In this document: in pieces, positions 20,220-29,086 of the stretch | How positions within the stretch are numbered: the first letter of the stretch is position 1 | Layout of the letters: each line of letters starts with the position of its first letter | NCBI RefSeq assembly: GCF_001641335.1 | Contig: NZ_LVEM01000002.1 | Location: 549,755 to 613,754, forward strand | Source of the DNA: Bradyrhizobium stylosanthis | GTDB lineage: Bacteria > Pseudomonadota > Alphaproteobacteria > Rhizobiales > Xanthobacteraceae | Reading direction: 5' to 3' | DNA: 64,000 nucleotides | Notes under the pieces: generated by a model | Database searches by the model: none | What the model was told of the DNA's origin: nothing | Seen by the model: the letters and a program-made list of their open reading frames with translations, nothing else | Program-made: the position numbers and the translations under genes

Positions 20220-20963
20220 TTAATACAGATGAAGCGGTGACCACGCGTCGCCGTCGCGTCCCACCGTGAGCTCCCAGGTGTCGCCGGCCGCAATGACGAG
20301 GGTGTTGGCCTGGGCCGGATGGCCCGGCACGGTCACCTCGTACGGATATTTGCCGGGCGGCAGATCCAGCGCGACGGCATTGGTGCCGCGGGCGCGCGTG
20401 ACGGTCCGCGCATCGATCGTGAGGACGGCTTCCGTCTCGGCGATGTTGCTGAACACCACCTTGGCCTGGCCGGGTTCGGGCATGACGTTCGCCTTCGTCG
20501 CCGTGTCCGCATTCTTTTGCACGAGCTCGACCGCGGTGCTGCCGTCCTTGCGCTGCAGCTCCAGCAGCGCCGGTCCCAGCGGAGAAGCGAAGGTGAGCTG
20601 CACGCGGTCGGCGGCGATCACCGCGCCGTCGTGCGTCTCCTGCCAGCCGAGCTTGCCGAGCTCTGTGCGGTAGAAGGCCAGCACGTCGCCGAGCTCGGCC
20701 GGCACGGTGGCCTCGAGCCTGGTGCGGAGTGGCGCCTCGATGCCGCTCACCACGGTGGTGTGGGTACCCCTGTAGCTGAAGCGGGTCGGCGCGGGCAGCT
20801 TGGCCTCGGGATCCGGCGTGAGCTCGCCCGAGAACAGCGCCGACAGATGCGGCACCAGGGCGCTGCTGCTTGCCGCGAACAGGCAGATGCCGAGGAAAGC
20901 GAGGCCGCACGCAAACGCCCGCCATCGTGCCGGGGCGCGAGCCCCGGTCCTTACCGTTCGCAT
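20220..20963 (-). CDS. Secreted protein of unknown function, paralogue 1
   Basis: 247 residues. ATG 20963 follows GGAG by 7 nt; a GTG two codons earlier is the alternative. The N-terminal signal is RWRAFACGLAFLGICLFAAS, without a clear lipobox Cys. The domain motif is VLAFYRTELGKLGWQETHDG, followed by VQLTFASPLGPALLELQRKD, and the C-terminal domain has LDLPPGKYPYEVTVPGHPAQ and TLVIAAGDTWEL. It is the first gene of the trio read in the direction of transcription, about 120 bp downstream of recF, with no obvious link to DNA metabolism. Confidence 0.76.
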   Translation of the reverse strand: MRTVRTGARAPARWRAFACGLAFLGICLFAASSSALVPHLSALFSGELTPDPEAKLPAPTRFSYRGTHTTVVSGIEAPLRTRLEATVPAELGDVLAFYRTELGKLGWQETHDGAVIAADRVQLTFASPLGPALLELQRKDGSTAVELVQKNADTATKANVMPEPGQAKVVFSNIAETEAVLTIDARTVTRARGTNAVALDLPPGKYPYEVTVPGHPAQANTLVIAAGDTWELTVGRDGDAWSPLHLY

Positions 20964-21012
20964 TGTCACTCTCCAAGGGAATCGCGCGCTTCAAGGACGT
21001 CGCGATAGCAAC

Positions 21013-21038
21013 GGCTGCGACACCGTCGGCGCGGCCTC
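21013..21038. repeat. Conserved block upstream of paralogue 1
   Basis: Identical over 26 bp to 20132-20157. It lies in the short gap between recF and the first paralogue, with CTCGGGTTCAATGCG nearby matching the GGTTCAACC element of the other copies. Confidence 0.65.
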
Positions 21039-21082
21039 TGGCAGCTAGTCGCGACGGAAAACGCTCGGGTTCAATGCGAAGT

Positions 21083-22219
21083 CTAGCGCCGCGCCGAAAC
21101 CCGTCCGCTCTCGACGTCAAAGACTTCGCCGCCCGCGCCGATCTCGGCGAACGCGGCCGGGTCCGCGCCGGTCAGCCACACCTGCGCGCCGAGCTTGCGC
21201 AGCTCGTCGAACAGCGCGGCGCGCCTGTTGGGATCGAGATGGGCGACGACCTCGTCGAGCAGCAGCAGCGGCACGATGCCGGTCATCTCGGCGACCAGCG
21301 TGGCGTGCGCCAGCACAAGGCCGATCAGCAGCGCCTTCTGCTCGCCCGTGGACGCGTCGCGCGCGGGCATGCTCTTCGGCGCATAGACGACCTGGAGATC
21401 GGTGAGATGCGGGCCGTCGGTGGTGCGGCCGGCGATGGCATCGCGCGCGCGGTTGTCGCGCAGGATCTGGCGGTAGCGGTCCTCGACTGACGTCGCGGTC
21501 TCGCTCAGCAGCGCGTTCTCCATCCAGCCGTCGAGTGCGATGTGCGCGGACGGAAATGCCGAGGCCTGCGCGCGCGCGTTCAGCATGCCGGTCAGGCGCG
21601 CGGCGGTCTGGCCGCGCGTGGCGGCGACCGCGACGGCGAGCTCGGCGGTCTCGCGCTCGATCGCGTCACACCAATGGTCATCGTAATTGCGGGTCTCGAG
21701 CAGGCGGTTGCGCGAGCGCAGGGAGCGTTCGAGCGCGTTGATGCGGCTGGAATGATCGCTGTCGATGGCGAGCACCAGGCGATCGAAGAAGCGCCGGCGC
21801 TCGGAGGCTGCGCCCATGAACAGCCCGTCCATCGCCGGCGTCAGCCACACCATGCGGATGTGGTCGCCGAAGCTGGCCGCGGAATTCACGGGCTCGCGGT
21901 CGATGCGGCAGCGCCGGCTCACCGGGCTGTCCGCGCGCGGCGGCTCGATGCCGGTGCCGAGCGTCGCCAGCCCCAGCGCGCCCTCGACCTGCGCCGACAC
22001 CGCCCAGGAGCCGTCGCCCTGGTTGTCCGCGACGTCTTCCAGCGTAGCGCGGCGCAAGCCCCGGCCCGGCGACAGGAACGAGATCGCCTCGATGCAATTG
22101 GTCTTGCCCGCCCCGTTCGGCCCGACCAGCGCCACCATGTCAGCCGCCGTCTCGAGCCCCGCCGCCCGATAATTGCGAAAATGCGTCAGCGTCAGGCGAT
22201 GAATGCGGGAGGGGGTCAT
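21083..22219 (-). CDS. recF: DNA replication and repair protein RecF
   Basis: 378 residues. LTLTHFRNYRAA and the Walker A GPNGAGKTNCIEAISFLSPG open the protein, DASTGEQKALLIGLVLAHA is the ABC signature region, and PLLLLDEVVAHLDPNRRAAL is Walker B and D-loop. RecF is an SMC-like ATPase that, with RecO and RecR, loads RecA at gaps. It lies downstream of dnaN on the same strand, separated by about 100 bp that carry a dispersed repeat, in the classical dnaA-dnaN-recF order. Confidence 0.96.
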   Translation of the reverse strand: MTPSRIHRLTLTHFRNYRAAGLETAADMVALVGPNGAGKTNCIEAISFLSPGRGLRRATLEDVADNQGDGSWAVSAQVEGALGLATLGTGIEPPRADSPVSRRCRIDREPVNSAASFGDHIRMVWLTPAMDGLFMGAASERRRFFDRLVLAIDSDHSSRINALERSLRSRNRLLETRNYDDHWCDAIERETAELAVAVAATRGQTAARLTGMLNARAQASAFPSAHIALDGWMENALLSETATSVEDRYRQILRDNRARDAIAGRTTDGPHLTDLQVVYAPKSMPARDASTGEQKALLIGLVLAHATLVAEMTGIVPLLLLDEVVAHLDPNRRAALFDELRKLGAQVWLTGADPAAFAEIGAGGEVFDVESGRVSARR

Positions 22220-22228
22220 GTCACTCTG

Positions 22229-22297
22229 TCATTGCCGGGCACCCACGTTCCTGGCTCCGAAGACGTGGATGGCCGGGACGAGCCCGGCCATGACGAT
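22229..22297. repeat. Dispersed repeat, family B, short copy
   Basis: TCATTGCCGGGCACCCACGT at one end and GGCCGGGACGAGCCCGGCCA then TGACGATG at the other. It is related to 28167-28255 but lacks part of the left arm. It sits in the dnaN-recF gap. Confidence 0.75.
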
Positions 22298-22327
22298 GTA
22301 GTCGATAGGTATGGATGCCGGTAGGTC

Positions 22328-23446
22328 TCACACCCGCATGGGCATCAGCACGTACAGCGCGCTCTTGTCGTCCTTGTCCTGCACCAGCGTCGGCGAGCCG
22401 GGGTCGGCGAGCCTGAGCGTTGCGACGTCGCCTTCGATCTGGGCGGCGATGTCGAGGAGGTAGCGGGAGTTGAAGCCGATATCGAGGGCGTCGGAGGCGT
22501 ATTCGACCTCGAGCTCTTCGGTCGCGCTGCCGGAATCCGGGTTGGTCACCGACAGCACCAGCTTGCCCGCCGACAGCGACAGTTTCACCGCGCGGCCGCG
22601 CTCGCTGGAAATCGTCGAGACGCGGTCGACCGCGTTCTCAAAATCCTTCTTGTCGACGACGAGCTCCTTGTCATTGCCCTGTGGGATGACGCGGCCGTAG
22701 TCCGGGAAGGTGCCGTCGATCAGTTTCGAGGTCAGCACGACGTTGCCGATGGTGAAGCGGATCTTGGCCTGCGACAGCTCGATCGTCATCTCGGCGTCGG
22801 TGTCCTCGATCAGGCGCTGCACCTCGCCGACCGTCTTGCGTGGCACGATGACGCCGGGCATGCCCTCGGCGCCCTTGGGCTGCACGAGGTCGAGCTGGGC
22901 GAGGCGATGGCCGTCGGTGGCGACGCCGCGCAGGGTTGCGGCCTTCGCTGTGCCGGCGGCGTGCAGATAGATGCCGTTGAGGTAGTAGCGCGTCTCTTCC
23001 GTCGAGATCGCGAACTGGGTGCGGTCGATCAGCCGCTTGATGTCCTTGGCGGCGAGCGAGAACGAATGCGACATGTCGCCGGCGGCCAGGTCCGGGAAAT
23101 CGTTCTCCGGCAGCGTCTGCAGCGTGAAGCGCGAGCGGCCGGCGCGGATCGCCAGCACGGCGCGGTCGCCGTCGGCTTCCAGCACGATCTGCGAGCCGTC
23201 GGGCAGCTTGCGCACGATGTCGTAGAACATGTGCGCCGGCACGGTGGTGGACCCCGCGGTCGCGGTTTCCGCCGCCAGCGTCTCGGTCACCTCGAGGTCG
23301 AGGTCGGTCGCCTTCAGCGACAATTTGGCATTCTCGGCCCGCACCAGCACGTTGCCGAGGATCGGGATCGTGTTGCGGCGCTCGACCACGCGGTGGACAT
23401 GGCCCAATGACTTCAGGAGTTGCGCGCGTTCGACCGTAACCTTCAT
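22328..23446 (-). CDS. dnaN: DNA polymerase III beta subunit (sliding clamp)
   Basis: 372 residues from ATG 23446 (MKVTVERAQLLKSLGHVHRV). NTIPILGNVLV, LPENDFPDL, ATDGHRLAQ, and the C-terminal YVLMPMRV are the classical blocks of the three-domain clamp. It forms the ring that tethers polymerases to DNA and also recruits the DinB encoded at 47698. The in-frame extension to 23608 would add an unlikely 54 residues. About 270 bp separate it from dnaA, so it probably has its own promoter as well. Confidence 0.97.
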   Translation of the reverse strand: MKVTVERAQLLKSLGHVHRVVERRNTIPILGNVLVRAENAKLSLKATDLDLEVTETLAAETATAGSTTVPAHMFYDIVRKLPDGSQIVLEADGDRAVLAIRAGRSRFTLQTLPENDFPDLAAGDMSHSFSLAAKDIKRLIDRTQFAISTEETRYYLNGIYLHAAGTAKAATLRGVATDGHRLAQLDLVQPKGAEGMPGVIVPRKTVGEVQRLIEDTDAEMTIELSQAKIRFTIGNVVLTSKLIDGTFPDYGRVIPQGNDKELVVDKKDFENAVDRVSTISSERGRAVKLSLSAGKLVLSVTNPDSGSATEELEVEYASDALDIGFNSRYLLDIAAQIEGDVATLRLADPGSPTLVQDKDDKSALYVLMPMRV

Positions 23447-23714
23447 TGCACTACTCGCCCGATCCCCAAGGAAACCTAACGTTGGAAAAGCCGGGCGCCC
23501 CAAAAAGCCCGCCGCGGCACCGATGACCCCGACAGGCCGGATCATCCAGCCGATATGACCAAAGCCGTCAGGGTCGCGCAAGGTGGCTCGGATGGCCCCC
23601 GGATTCAAGGGATCGGGGGTCAGTTCCGCACGATTCCCACGATTTACCGCCCGAACGAAAACCGCCGCCCAGGCGTGGCCGGGGCGGCGGGAGAATGGCA
23701 GGAGGCCTAGGCCT

Positions 23715-25127
23715 TTATTCCTGAAGCTGGCGCTTCAGCGATTCCACTTCCTCCGACAGCGCGGTGTCCTTGGAGACCAGCGCCTCGATCTTGCGGACCG
23801 CGTGCAGCACCGTGGTGTGGTCGCGTCCGCCGAAGCGGCGGCCGATCTCCGGCAGCGAGCGCAGGGTCAGCGTCTTGGCGAGGTACATCGCCACCTGGCG
23901 CGGGCGGACCACGTTGGCGGTACGTCGCGAGGAGAGCAGGTCGGAGCGGCTGACATTGTACTGCCGTGCCACGACGCGCTGGATGTCCTCGATCTTGATC
24001 CGCTTCGGCTCCTGCGGCCGGACCAGGTCGCGCACCTCGCGCTCGGCCATCTCCAGCGTCACCGGCTGGTTGTTGAGCTTGGAATGCGCCAGCAGGCGGT
24101 TGATGGCGCCTTCGAGATCCCGGCCGTTATGGGTGATGGTGCGGGCGAGATAATGCAGCACCTCCTCCGGCACGTCGAAGGTTGCATGGTGCGCGCGGGC
24201 GGCGGCGACGCGCGACTTGAGAATGCCGTGACGCAGCTCCTCGCCGAGCGAGCCCATCTCGACCACGAGGCCGCCGGCAAGCCGCGAGCGGACGCGATCG
24301 TCCAGGCTCTCGAGATCGGACGGCGGACGGTCGGCCGCGATCACGACCTGGCGGCCGGCGTCGATCAGCGCGTTCAGCGTGTGACAGAACTCGGCCTGGG
24401 TCGACTTGCCCTGCAGGAACTGCAGATCGTCGATCACGAGCACGTCGATGCCGCGTAGCGCTTCCTTGAAGGCGAGCGCCGTCTGCGTCTTCAGCGCGGC
24501 GACGAAGCCGTACATGAACTTCTCGGCGGTGAGATACAGCACCTTGCGCTCGTTGCCGGAATTGCCGGCCCAGGTCACGGCCTGGAGCAGATGCGTCTTG
24601 CCGAGGCCGACGCCGGCATGGATGTAGAGCGGGTTGAACATGACGGGATCACCGCGGCGACCCTCGGCGACCTGACGCGCGGCCGCATGGGCCAGCGTAT
24701 TGGAGCGGCCGACGACGAAGCTCGCGAAGGTCAGGCGCGGATCGAGCGGCGAGCCGCCGAGCGCATCATGATTGGCCGAGACCGGCGCGGTCGCGGTGGA
24801 ACGCAGCTCGGGAGCAGGCACGCGGCGTGCCTCGACCGGCGCGGGCGCTTCCTTCGGCTGCACCACAGGGCGCACCGCGGAGCGAACGGTGAGGTCGATG
24901 CGATGCACTTCGGGCATCTCGGCCTGCCAGCACGACAGCACGCGCTCGGCATAATGAGCCTGGATCCAGCTCTTCAGGAAGCGCGTGGGAACCGAGAGCC
25001 GTACGCTCTCATCCTGCACGCCTTCCAGATCCATGCGGGCAAACCAGCTCGTATAGACGTCTTCGCCAACGTTCGAGCGCAGCCGGTTCTTCACGCGCGA
25101 CCAGCGATCCTGTTCCGATGTGTTCAT
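23715..25127 (-). CDS. dnaA: Chromosomal replication initiator DnaA
   Basis: 470 residues from ATG 25127 ([20 protein letters not shown]); a frame to 25205 exists but the N-terminus [13 protein letters not shown] fits relatives best. Domain I ends around residue 80, a Pro/Ala linker follows, then AAA+ domain III with Walker [15 protein letters not shown] and Walker [16 protein letters not shown], and domain IV with the DnaA-box-binding signature [15 protein letters not shown]. It melts oriC and regulates its own gene. Head of the dnaA-dnaN-recF series; a 1.2 kb non-coding region separates it from rpsT. Confidence 0.97.
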   Translation of the reverse strand: MNTSEQDRWSRVKNRLRSNVGEDVYTSWFARMDLEGVQDESVRLSVPTRFLKSWIQAHYAERVLSCWQAEMPEVHRIDLTVRSAVRPVVQPKEAPAPVEARRVPAPELRSTATAPVSANHDALGGSPLDPRLTFASFVVGRSNTLAHAAARQVAEGRRGDPVMFNPLYIHAGVGLGKTHLLQAVTWAGNSGNERKVLYLTAEKFMYGFVAALKTQTALAFKEALRGIDVLVIDDLQFLQGKSTQAEFCHTLNALIDAGRQVVIAADRPPSDLESLDDRVRSRLAGGLVVEMGSLGEELRHGILKSRVAAARAHHATFDVPEEVLHYLARTITHNGRDLEGAINRLLAHSKLNNQPVTLEMAEREVRDLVRPQEPKRIKIEDIQRVVARQYNVSRSDLLSSRRTANVVRPRQVAMYLAKTLTLRSLPEIGRRFGGRDHTTVLHAVRKIEALVSKDTALSEEVESLKRQLQE

Positions 25128-25589
25128 CGTCAAAAAACTTCTCTTGAGAGATTTAGTTGCGTGGTGAGCGCCATGCAGAGTTCCTGCCATCAGGGTTTCT
25201 GGCATGGAGCGACCTCAAAGCGAGCCCATCGTCAGGCATGGCTCGGCCGTTCGGCGAGAACGCCGCGTCCGGTCAGCGATGTCAGAGATGGAGGGTTCGC
25301 GAGGTCAGCGCGTACTCGGCGCTCCGTCACACACGGGAGGCTGGAGGTCGGACTGAATTAAACCGGCATCGGTCGAATGGGCGACGTGCTTCAATACCGC
25401 GTTGAGTCCGTAAGACATGATACCTCCCCGTCCTGCCGTGATTGCTCACGGCAAGGTCCTGCGTGTCCATAAGACATCCGCGGTTGTCTTGGTCTCGCGG
25501 ATGCCTGCCCGTGTACGTGTCGTCCGCTCGACTTCGCCCTCATGCGTGCCGGGGTAGCTTCGCGACGTCTCTCGTTTGCGCCTGGCGCG

Positions 25590-25612
25590 AGCAGGATGCG
25601 AAACATCCTGCT
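25590..25612. promoter_or_regulatory. Perfect 9 bp stem hairpin upstream of dnaA
   Basis: AGCAGGATG (25590-25598), loop CGAAA, CATCCTGCT (25604-25612). It is about 460 bp upstream of the dnaA start. There is no T-run on either side, so it is more likely an mRNA leader structure or protein site than a simple terminator. Confidence 0.5.
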
Positions 25613-25796
25613 TGGAGACATTCAGACAAAGATCTACCGTTCCCACGTGATGTGGGTTGTGAACCGACTATCGCTTGTTGATGCGTCGCCAACGTGCACA
25701 CCGCCGCCGATTTGCACGCTCGCCCCGTTTCCGATACCGCGCTGGTCTCAAGATCGTGGGCGCCGCTGACGACTTAAGGAATACACTATGCGGAAA

Positions 25797-26135
25797 GACT
25801 CGCAACGAAATTGATTCAGACTTGAGGCATCTAAAAACTTGACCAGCGTTAACGCCGCGCGGGACTTGTTCACAGGTTACGAAGCAAGTTTTTGGATTCG
25901 TGCACAGATTCGAAAACGGCGTGTCTCATGTGACAATTCTCGCTCGTCGCCAAAAAATTTTTACAAAAGCGTCACGCGCGCGACGCGCGGGGGAATTTTC
26001 CAAATGCTTGTGATTGCTATGTCGATAAGTGATTAGCGAGACATCGCTTTTTGAGTCTCGTTTCGGAGGGTAACTCCACCGGCAGTAGTGTTCCGGTGAA
26101 TCTACGGTGTGCAGAACTTCTGCCCGCTAGGATTC
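25797..26135. promoter_or_regulatory. Cluster of six GANTC (CcrM methylation) sites
   Basis: GANTC occurs at 25797-25801 (GACTC), 25813-25817, 25895-25899, 25907-25911 (all GATTC), 26053-26057 (GAGTC) and 26131-26135 (GATTC). At the overall composition of the window roughly one is expected per 300-350 bp. CcrM methylates this site in alphaproteobacteria and ties dnaA transcription and replication to the cell cycle. Confidence 0.6.
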
Positions 26136-26299
26136 ATCTTAGCCCCGCGCCGCAGGGGTTTTTCGCAACGCAGTGAAGGTTTCCGCTGTTGCAAAAACTC
26201 CCGCAGTAAAACTACGGAGCGCATCATAATGCGGACGAGGCAAATCTTCCACTCGGAGATTGCGAGGCGGATGGATGCTTGCGTGAATATGACAGGCAA

Positions 26300-26330
26300 C
26301 AAAAAAGCCCGGCGCGATGCCGGGCTCTTT
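26300..26330 (-). terminator. Rho-independent terminator of rpsT
   Basis: On the minus strand AGCCCGGC, loop ATCGC, GCCGGGCT, then a run of T (TTTTTTG). It starts about 40 nt after the rpsT stop, and orientation and T-run fit rpsT exactly. Confidence 0.85.
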
Positions 26331-26370
26331 GTCGTGCCGACCGGATCAACCGATCAGATGATGTCGCAAC

Positions 26371-26637
26371 TTACTTGGCGAGCTTGGCGATCTGCGCGGT
26401 GAGGCGCGAGACTTTGCGGCTGGCGTTGTTCTTGTGAATGATGTTGCGCTGCGCAGCACGCATCAGCGCGGGCTCGGCATTCGCCAGCGCCTTGACGGCG
26501 GCAGCGCGGTCGCCGGTCGCGATGGCTTCCTCGACAGTGCGCACGGCGCCGCGCATCTGGGTGCGGCGCGACTTGTTGACGGCGGTGCGGCGGGCGATCT
26601 TGCGCGTCGCTTTCTTGGCGGAAGTGGTATTGGCCAT
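26371..26637 (-). CDS. rpsT: 30S ribosomal protein S20
   Basis: 88 residues, the normal length: [20 protein letters not shown] start, [15 protein letters not shown] middle, and [20 protein letters not shown] end are diagnostic. S20 binds 16S rRNA early in 30S assembly. ATG 26637 follows AAAGGATATTGAGACC. It is upstream of dnaA on the same strand, as in other rhizobia, but a strong terminator separates the two. Confidence 0.97.
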   Translation of the reverse strand: MANTTSAKKATRKIARRTAVNKSRRTQMRGAVRTVEEAIATGDRAAAVKALANAEPALMRAAQRNIIHKNNASRKVSRLTAQIAKLAK

Positions 26638-26998
26638 GGTCTCAATATCCTTTGCGGGTACCGGTCGCGTCTTGGTCGGGTAGCGCCGGCTTGCTTGACC
26701 GCGGAATCGACGCTCGGATTTAGGGTGTTCGGTTGCTGGGCCGTCCCCGGAACATGAGGCCTAAACAGCCTGCAACTGCTCAAAGAACAGCGGCGGCAGG
26801 ATTGCGCCCGCCGCCAGTTGGCGCCCTTATAGAGAGGGTCTGTGGCACCGTCAACGCTTTCCGGGCTGGAAAACCGCCCTTTAGCGGGTTGGACGGGCGC
26901 CGTAACGTCCTGAAGAGGTTGAATTTCTGCCGCCTTGCGGCTATTGGCTGGCGGCATTTCCAGGGCGCGTCCGATCGGACGGCCGTATAGGGTGGGGC
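26638..26998. other. Intergenic region between divergent rpsT and a membrane protein gene
   Basis: 361 bp without a credible gene. It must hold the rpsT promoter (minus) and that of the plus-strand gene at 26999. I see no clear -35/-10 pair, riboswitch or repeat. Confidence 0.4.
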
Positions 26999-27316
26999 AT
27001 GATCCGCGGCTTTTTTCGACTGATCGGGCTGTTGCTGCTGGCCGGCGGGTTCATCTTCATGGTCTATGACGGCGCCCGCTGGGTTGCCGACCAGACCCTC
27101 AAATTCACCCGGTTCGGCCAATTCTGGAACGACATCAACCAGGCCAGCCAGACCGCGTTCCGGACCTGGGTCGAGGCCAAGGCGCCCTGGCTCTGGACCT
27201 CGGTGATCCGCCTCGTTCTGGACCAGCCGGTGTTCGCCGTCCTCGGCATTCTCGGCATTCTGCTGATGCTGCTGTTCCGGCCGCGCAAGCCGCTGATCGG
27301 CTATTCCCGAGATTGA
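26999..27316 (+). CDS. Hypothetical small inner membrane protein
   Basis: 105 residues with two membrane segments: LIGLLLLAGGFIFMVYDG near the N-terminus and VFAVLGILGILLMLLF near residue 82, with an amphipathic stretch (RFGQFWNDINQASQTAFRTW) between. No catalytic motif. It does not match a family I can name, but base pattern and GC-rich third positions support a real gene. It stands alone, divergent from rpsT. Confidence 0.72.
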   Translation: MIRGFFRLIGLLLLAGGFIFMVYDGARWVADQTLKFTRFGQFWNDINQASQTAFRTWVEAKAPWLWTSVIRLVLDQPVFAVLGILGILLMLLFRPRKPLIGYSRD

Positions 27317-27368
27317 ACTTTCAATTCTCGCCCGGGATTGAACTTCAATTCCCGCCGGGATTGAGCCT
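27317..27368. repeat. Tandem near-palindromic units after the small membrane protein gene
   Basis: CGAGATTGAACTTTCAATTC, then CGGGATTGAACTTCAATTCC, then CGGGATTGAGC. Each complete unit is nearly self-complementary (GGGATTGAA against TTCAATTCCC), so the RNA would form small stems. They may serve as a transcription end, or be a short sequence amplification. Confidence 0.5.
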
Positions 27369-27492
27369 CGCGCCGAGCGCGGCGTAACAACGCTGCCGGT
27401 TCCTCCGTAGACACCTATATTCCCACCTGATCGCGAGCGCGCCGCCTGAGCAACTGGCTCACGCGACGGACCGCTCGTTGCGGAGACCCATC

Positions 27493-28149
27493 ATGCTGTT
27501 CATGCGCAAGACCACCGCATTGCCGAACGCAGCGGAAGCGCTGCCGGGCCGTGCGCAAGCCATTCCGACCGCGACCTTCCATTTCGTCAACGGCAACACG
27601 TTGAAGCCGCCTTACCCTGCCGGCCTCGAGCAGGCGGTGTTCGGCCTCGGCTGCTTCTGGGGTGCCGAGCGCAAGTTCTGGGAGCTCGGCGACGGCATCT
27701 ATACGACCGCCGTCGGCTATGCCGGCGGTCACACGCCGAACCCGACCTATGAAGAGACCTGTTCGGGACGCACCGGCCACACCGAAGTGGTGCTGGTCGT
27801 GTTCGATCCGAAGAAGATCTCTTACGAGCGTCTGTTGAAGACGTTCTGGGAGAGCCACAATCCGACGCAGGGCATGCGCCAGGGCAACGATTTCGGCACG
27901 CAGTACCGAAGCGCGATCTACACTTATGGCGATGCGCAGGAGAAGGCGGCCGATGAGTCGAAGGCGCTCTATCAGAAGGCGCTTGCAGCGAAACGTCTCG
28001 GCGCCATCACCACCGAGATCGCGCCGGCCGGCGAGTTCTATTTCGCCGAGGACTACCATCAGCAATATCTGGCGAAGAATCCCGCCGGCTATTGCGGCCT
28101 CGGCGGCACCGGCGTGTCCTGTCCGATCGGCGTCGGTGTGAGCGCGTAA
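27493..28149 (+). CDS. msrA: Peptide-methionine (S)-S-oxide reductase
   Basis: 218 residues. The catalytic motif [20 protein letters not shown] places the nucleophile Cys at residue 54; [20 protein letters not shown] and [20 protein letters not shown] are further MsrA blocks, and the C-terminal [13 protein letters not shown] carries the recycling cysteines. It repairs oxidised methionine with thioredoxin as reductant. ATG 27493 ([11 protein letters not shown]) follows CGGAGA; an ATG at 27478 is in frame but less likely. No signal peptide. Confidence 0.95.
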   Translation: MLFMRKTTALPNAAEALPGRAQAIPTATFHFVNGNTLKPPYPAGLEQAVFGLGCFWGAERKFWELGDGIYTTAVGYAGGHTPNPTYEETCSGRTGHTEVVLVVFDPKKISYERLLKTFWESHNPTQGMRQGNDFGTQYRSAIYTYGDAQEKAADESKALYQKALAAKRLGAITTEIAPAGEFYFAEDYHQQYLAKNPAGYCGLGGTGVSCPIGVGVSA

Positions 28150-28166
28150 GCTCGCCACGAACTCGT

Positions 28167-28255
28167 CGTCATGCCCGGGCTTGTCCCGGGCATCCACGTT
28201 CTTGGTGCTGCACGAAGATCGTGGATGGCCGGGACAAGCCCGGCCATGACGATGT
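28167..28255. repeat. Dispersed repeat, family B, complete copy
   Basis: CGTCATGCCCGGGCTTGTCC at one end and ACAAGCCCGGCCATGACG at the other; a clean inverted repeat flanking CCACGTTCTTGGTGCTGCAC. It follows msrA and may end its transcript. Confidence 0.85.
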
Positions 28256-28344
28256 GGAGAGGCCGCCGTCACCTCGCCCCATCGCCCCCCTCAACGCTTT
28301 ATTAACCATAACCGGTGCATCACTGGGGCATCTCGTTTCGAGGG

Positions 28345-29085
28345 ATGGGTCCTGTGCCGGTTGCACGCGCGTTTCGATGGTCGATCTTGGCAGCGTCCGC
28401 CGCGCTGGCCCTGGGCGGCTGCATGCAGACCACCGGCCCCGTCGCGATGGTCCAGCCCCGCCCCGATCTCGACTCCATGGCCTATGGCCAGCCCTACGGC
28501 GCGCCGCAACCCGTCGTCGTCGCCAATAGCGGCGGCGGTGCCATCGCCGCGCTCAGCAACTCCTTCGCCGCCTCGCCGATGCCGGTCGGCTACGCCGGGC
28601 CGATGGCGGGGCCGGCGCGCTACGACGCCTCCTACCATCTCGATGCCGGCGACAAGCTCCGCGTCGTGGTCTACGGCCAGGAAGGTCTCACCAACAGCTA
28701 CGCCATCGATGCCGGCGGCTCCATCACCATGCCGCTGATCGGCGCGGTGCCCGCGCGCGGCCGCACCACTGCAGGGCTCGCCGGCGAGATCGCCGCGCGC
28801 CTGCGCAACGGCTACATCCGCGAACCCTCGGTCGCCGTCGAGATCGACACCTACCGTCCGTTCTTCATCCTCGGCGAAGTCTCCGCGCCCGGGCAATATC
28901 CCTATGTGCCGAACATGACAGTCGAAAGCGCCGTCGCCATCGCCGGCGGCTTCTCGCCGCGCGCCAAGCGCGATGTCGTTACCGTCACGCACACCGAAGC
29001 CGGCGGCTCCATGCGCGCCGTCGTGCCGCTCGGCACTCCCCTGGCGCCGGGCGACACCGTGTTCGTCGGCGAGCGCTGGTTCTAG
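28345..29085 (+). CDS. Polysaccharide export lipoprotein (Wza/GumB-like)
   Basis: 246 residues. [16 protein letters not shown] is a lipoprotein signal with Cys after LGG. The polysaccharide-export domain begins at [20 protein letters not shown], followed by [20 protein letters not shown], and a SLBB-type segment [20 protein letters not shown] ends with [13 protein letters not shown]. Such proteins form the outer-membrane channel for exopolysaccharide. No tyrosine kinase or polymerase gene is adjacent, so it is an orphan copy or serves a distant locus. ATG 28345 follows GAGG. Confidence 0.88.
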   Translation: MGPVPVARAFRWSILAASAALALGGCMQTTGPVAMVQPRPDLDSMAYGQPYGAPQPVVVANSGGGAIAALSNSFAASPMPVGYAGPMAGPARYDASYHLDAGDKLRVVVYGQEGLTNSYAIDAGGSITMPLIGAVPARGRTTAGLAGEIAARLRNGYIREPSVAVEIDTYRPFFILGEVSAPGQYPYVPNMTVESAVAIAGGFSPRAKRDVVTVTHTEAGGSMRAVVPLGTPLAPGDTVFVGERWF

Positions 29086-29086
29086 C

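Larger units (their letters stand above)
25128..26299. other. Long non-coding region between dnaA and rpsT, candidate oriC / dnaA control region
   Basis: No credible gene in about 1.2 kb. It holds a 9 bp stem hairpin (25590-25612), an AT-rich stretch (about 25800-26060, including AAAAAATTTTTACAAAAG), six GANTC sites within 25797-26135, and weak DnaA-box-like 9-mers TTGTTCACA (25866-25874) and TTATCGACA (26028-26020, minus), each one mismatch from TTWTNCACA. Promoters for dnaA must lie here. A chromosomal origin beside dnaA is plausible but unproven; in Caulobacter and some relatives oriC is elsewhere (near hemE). Confidence 0.45.

Noticed and set aside
16955..20269. Very long plus-strand open frame (1104 codons) across gyrB leader and the paralogues
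   Set aside because: It is antisense to three well supported genes with signal peptides and shared domains; long antisense frames are common at this GC content. Its translation is His/Arg/Gly rich without domains.
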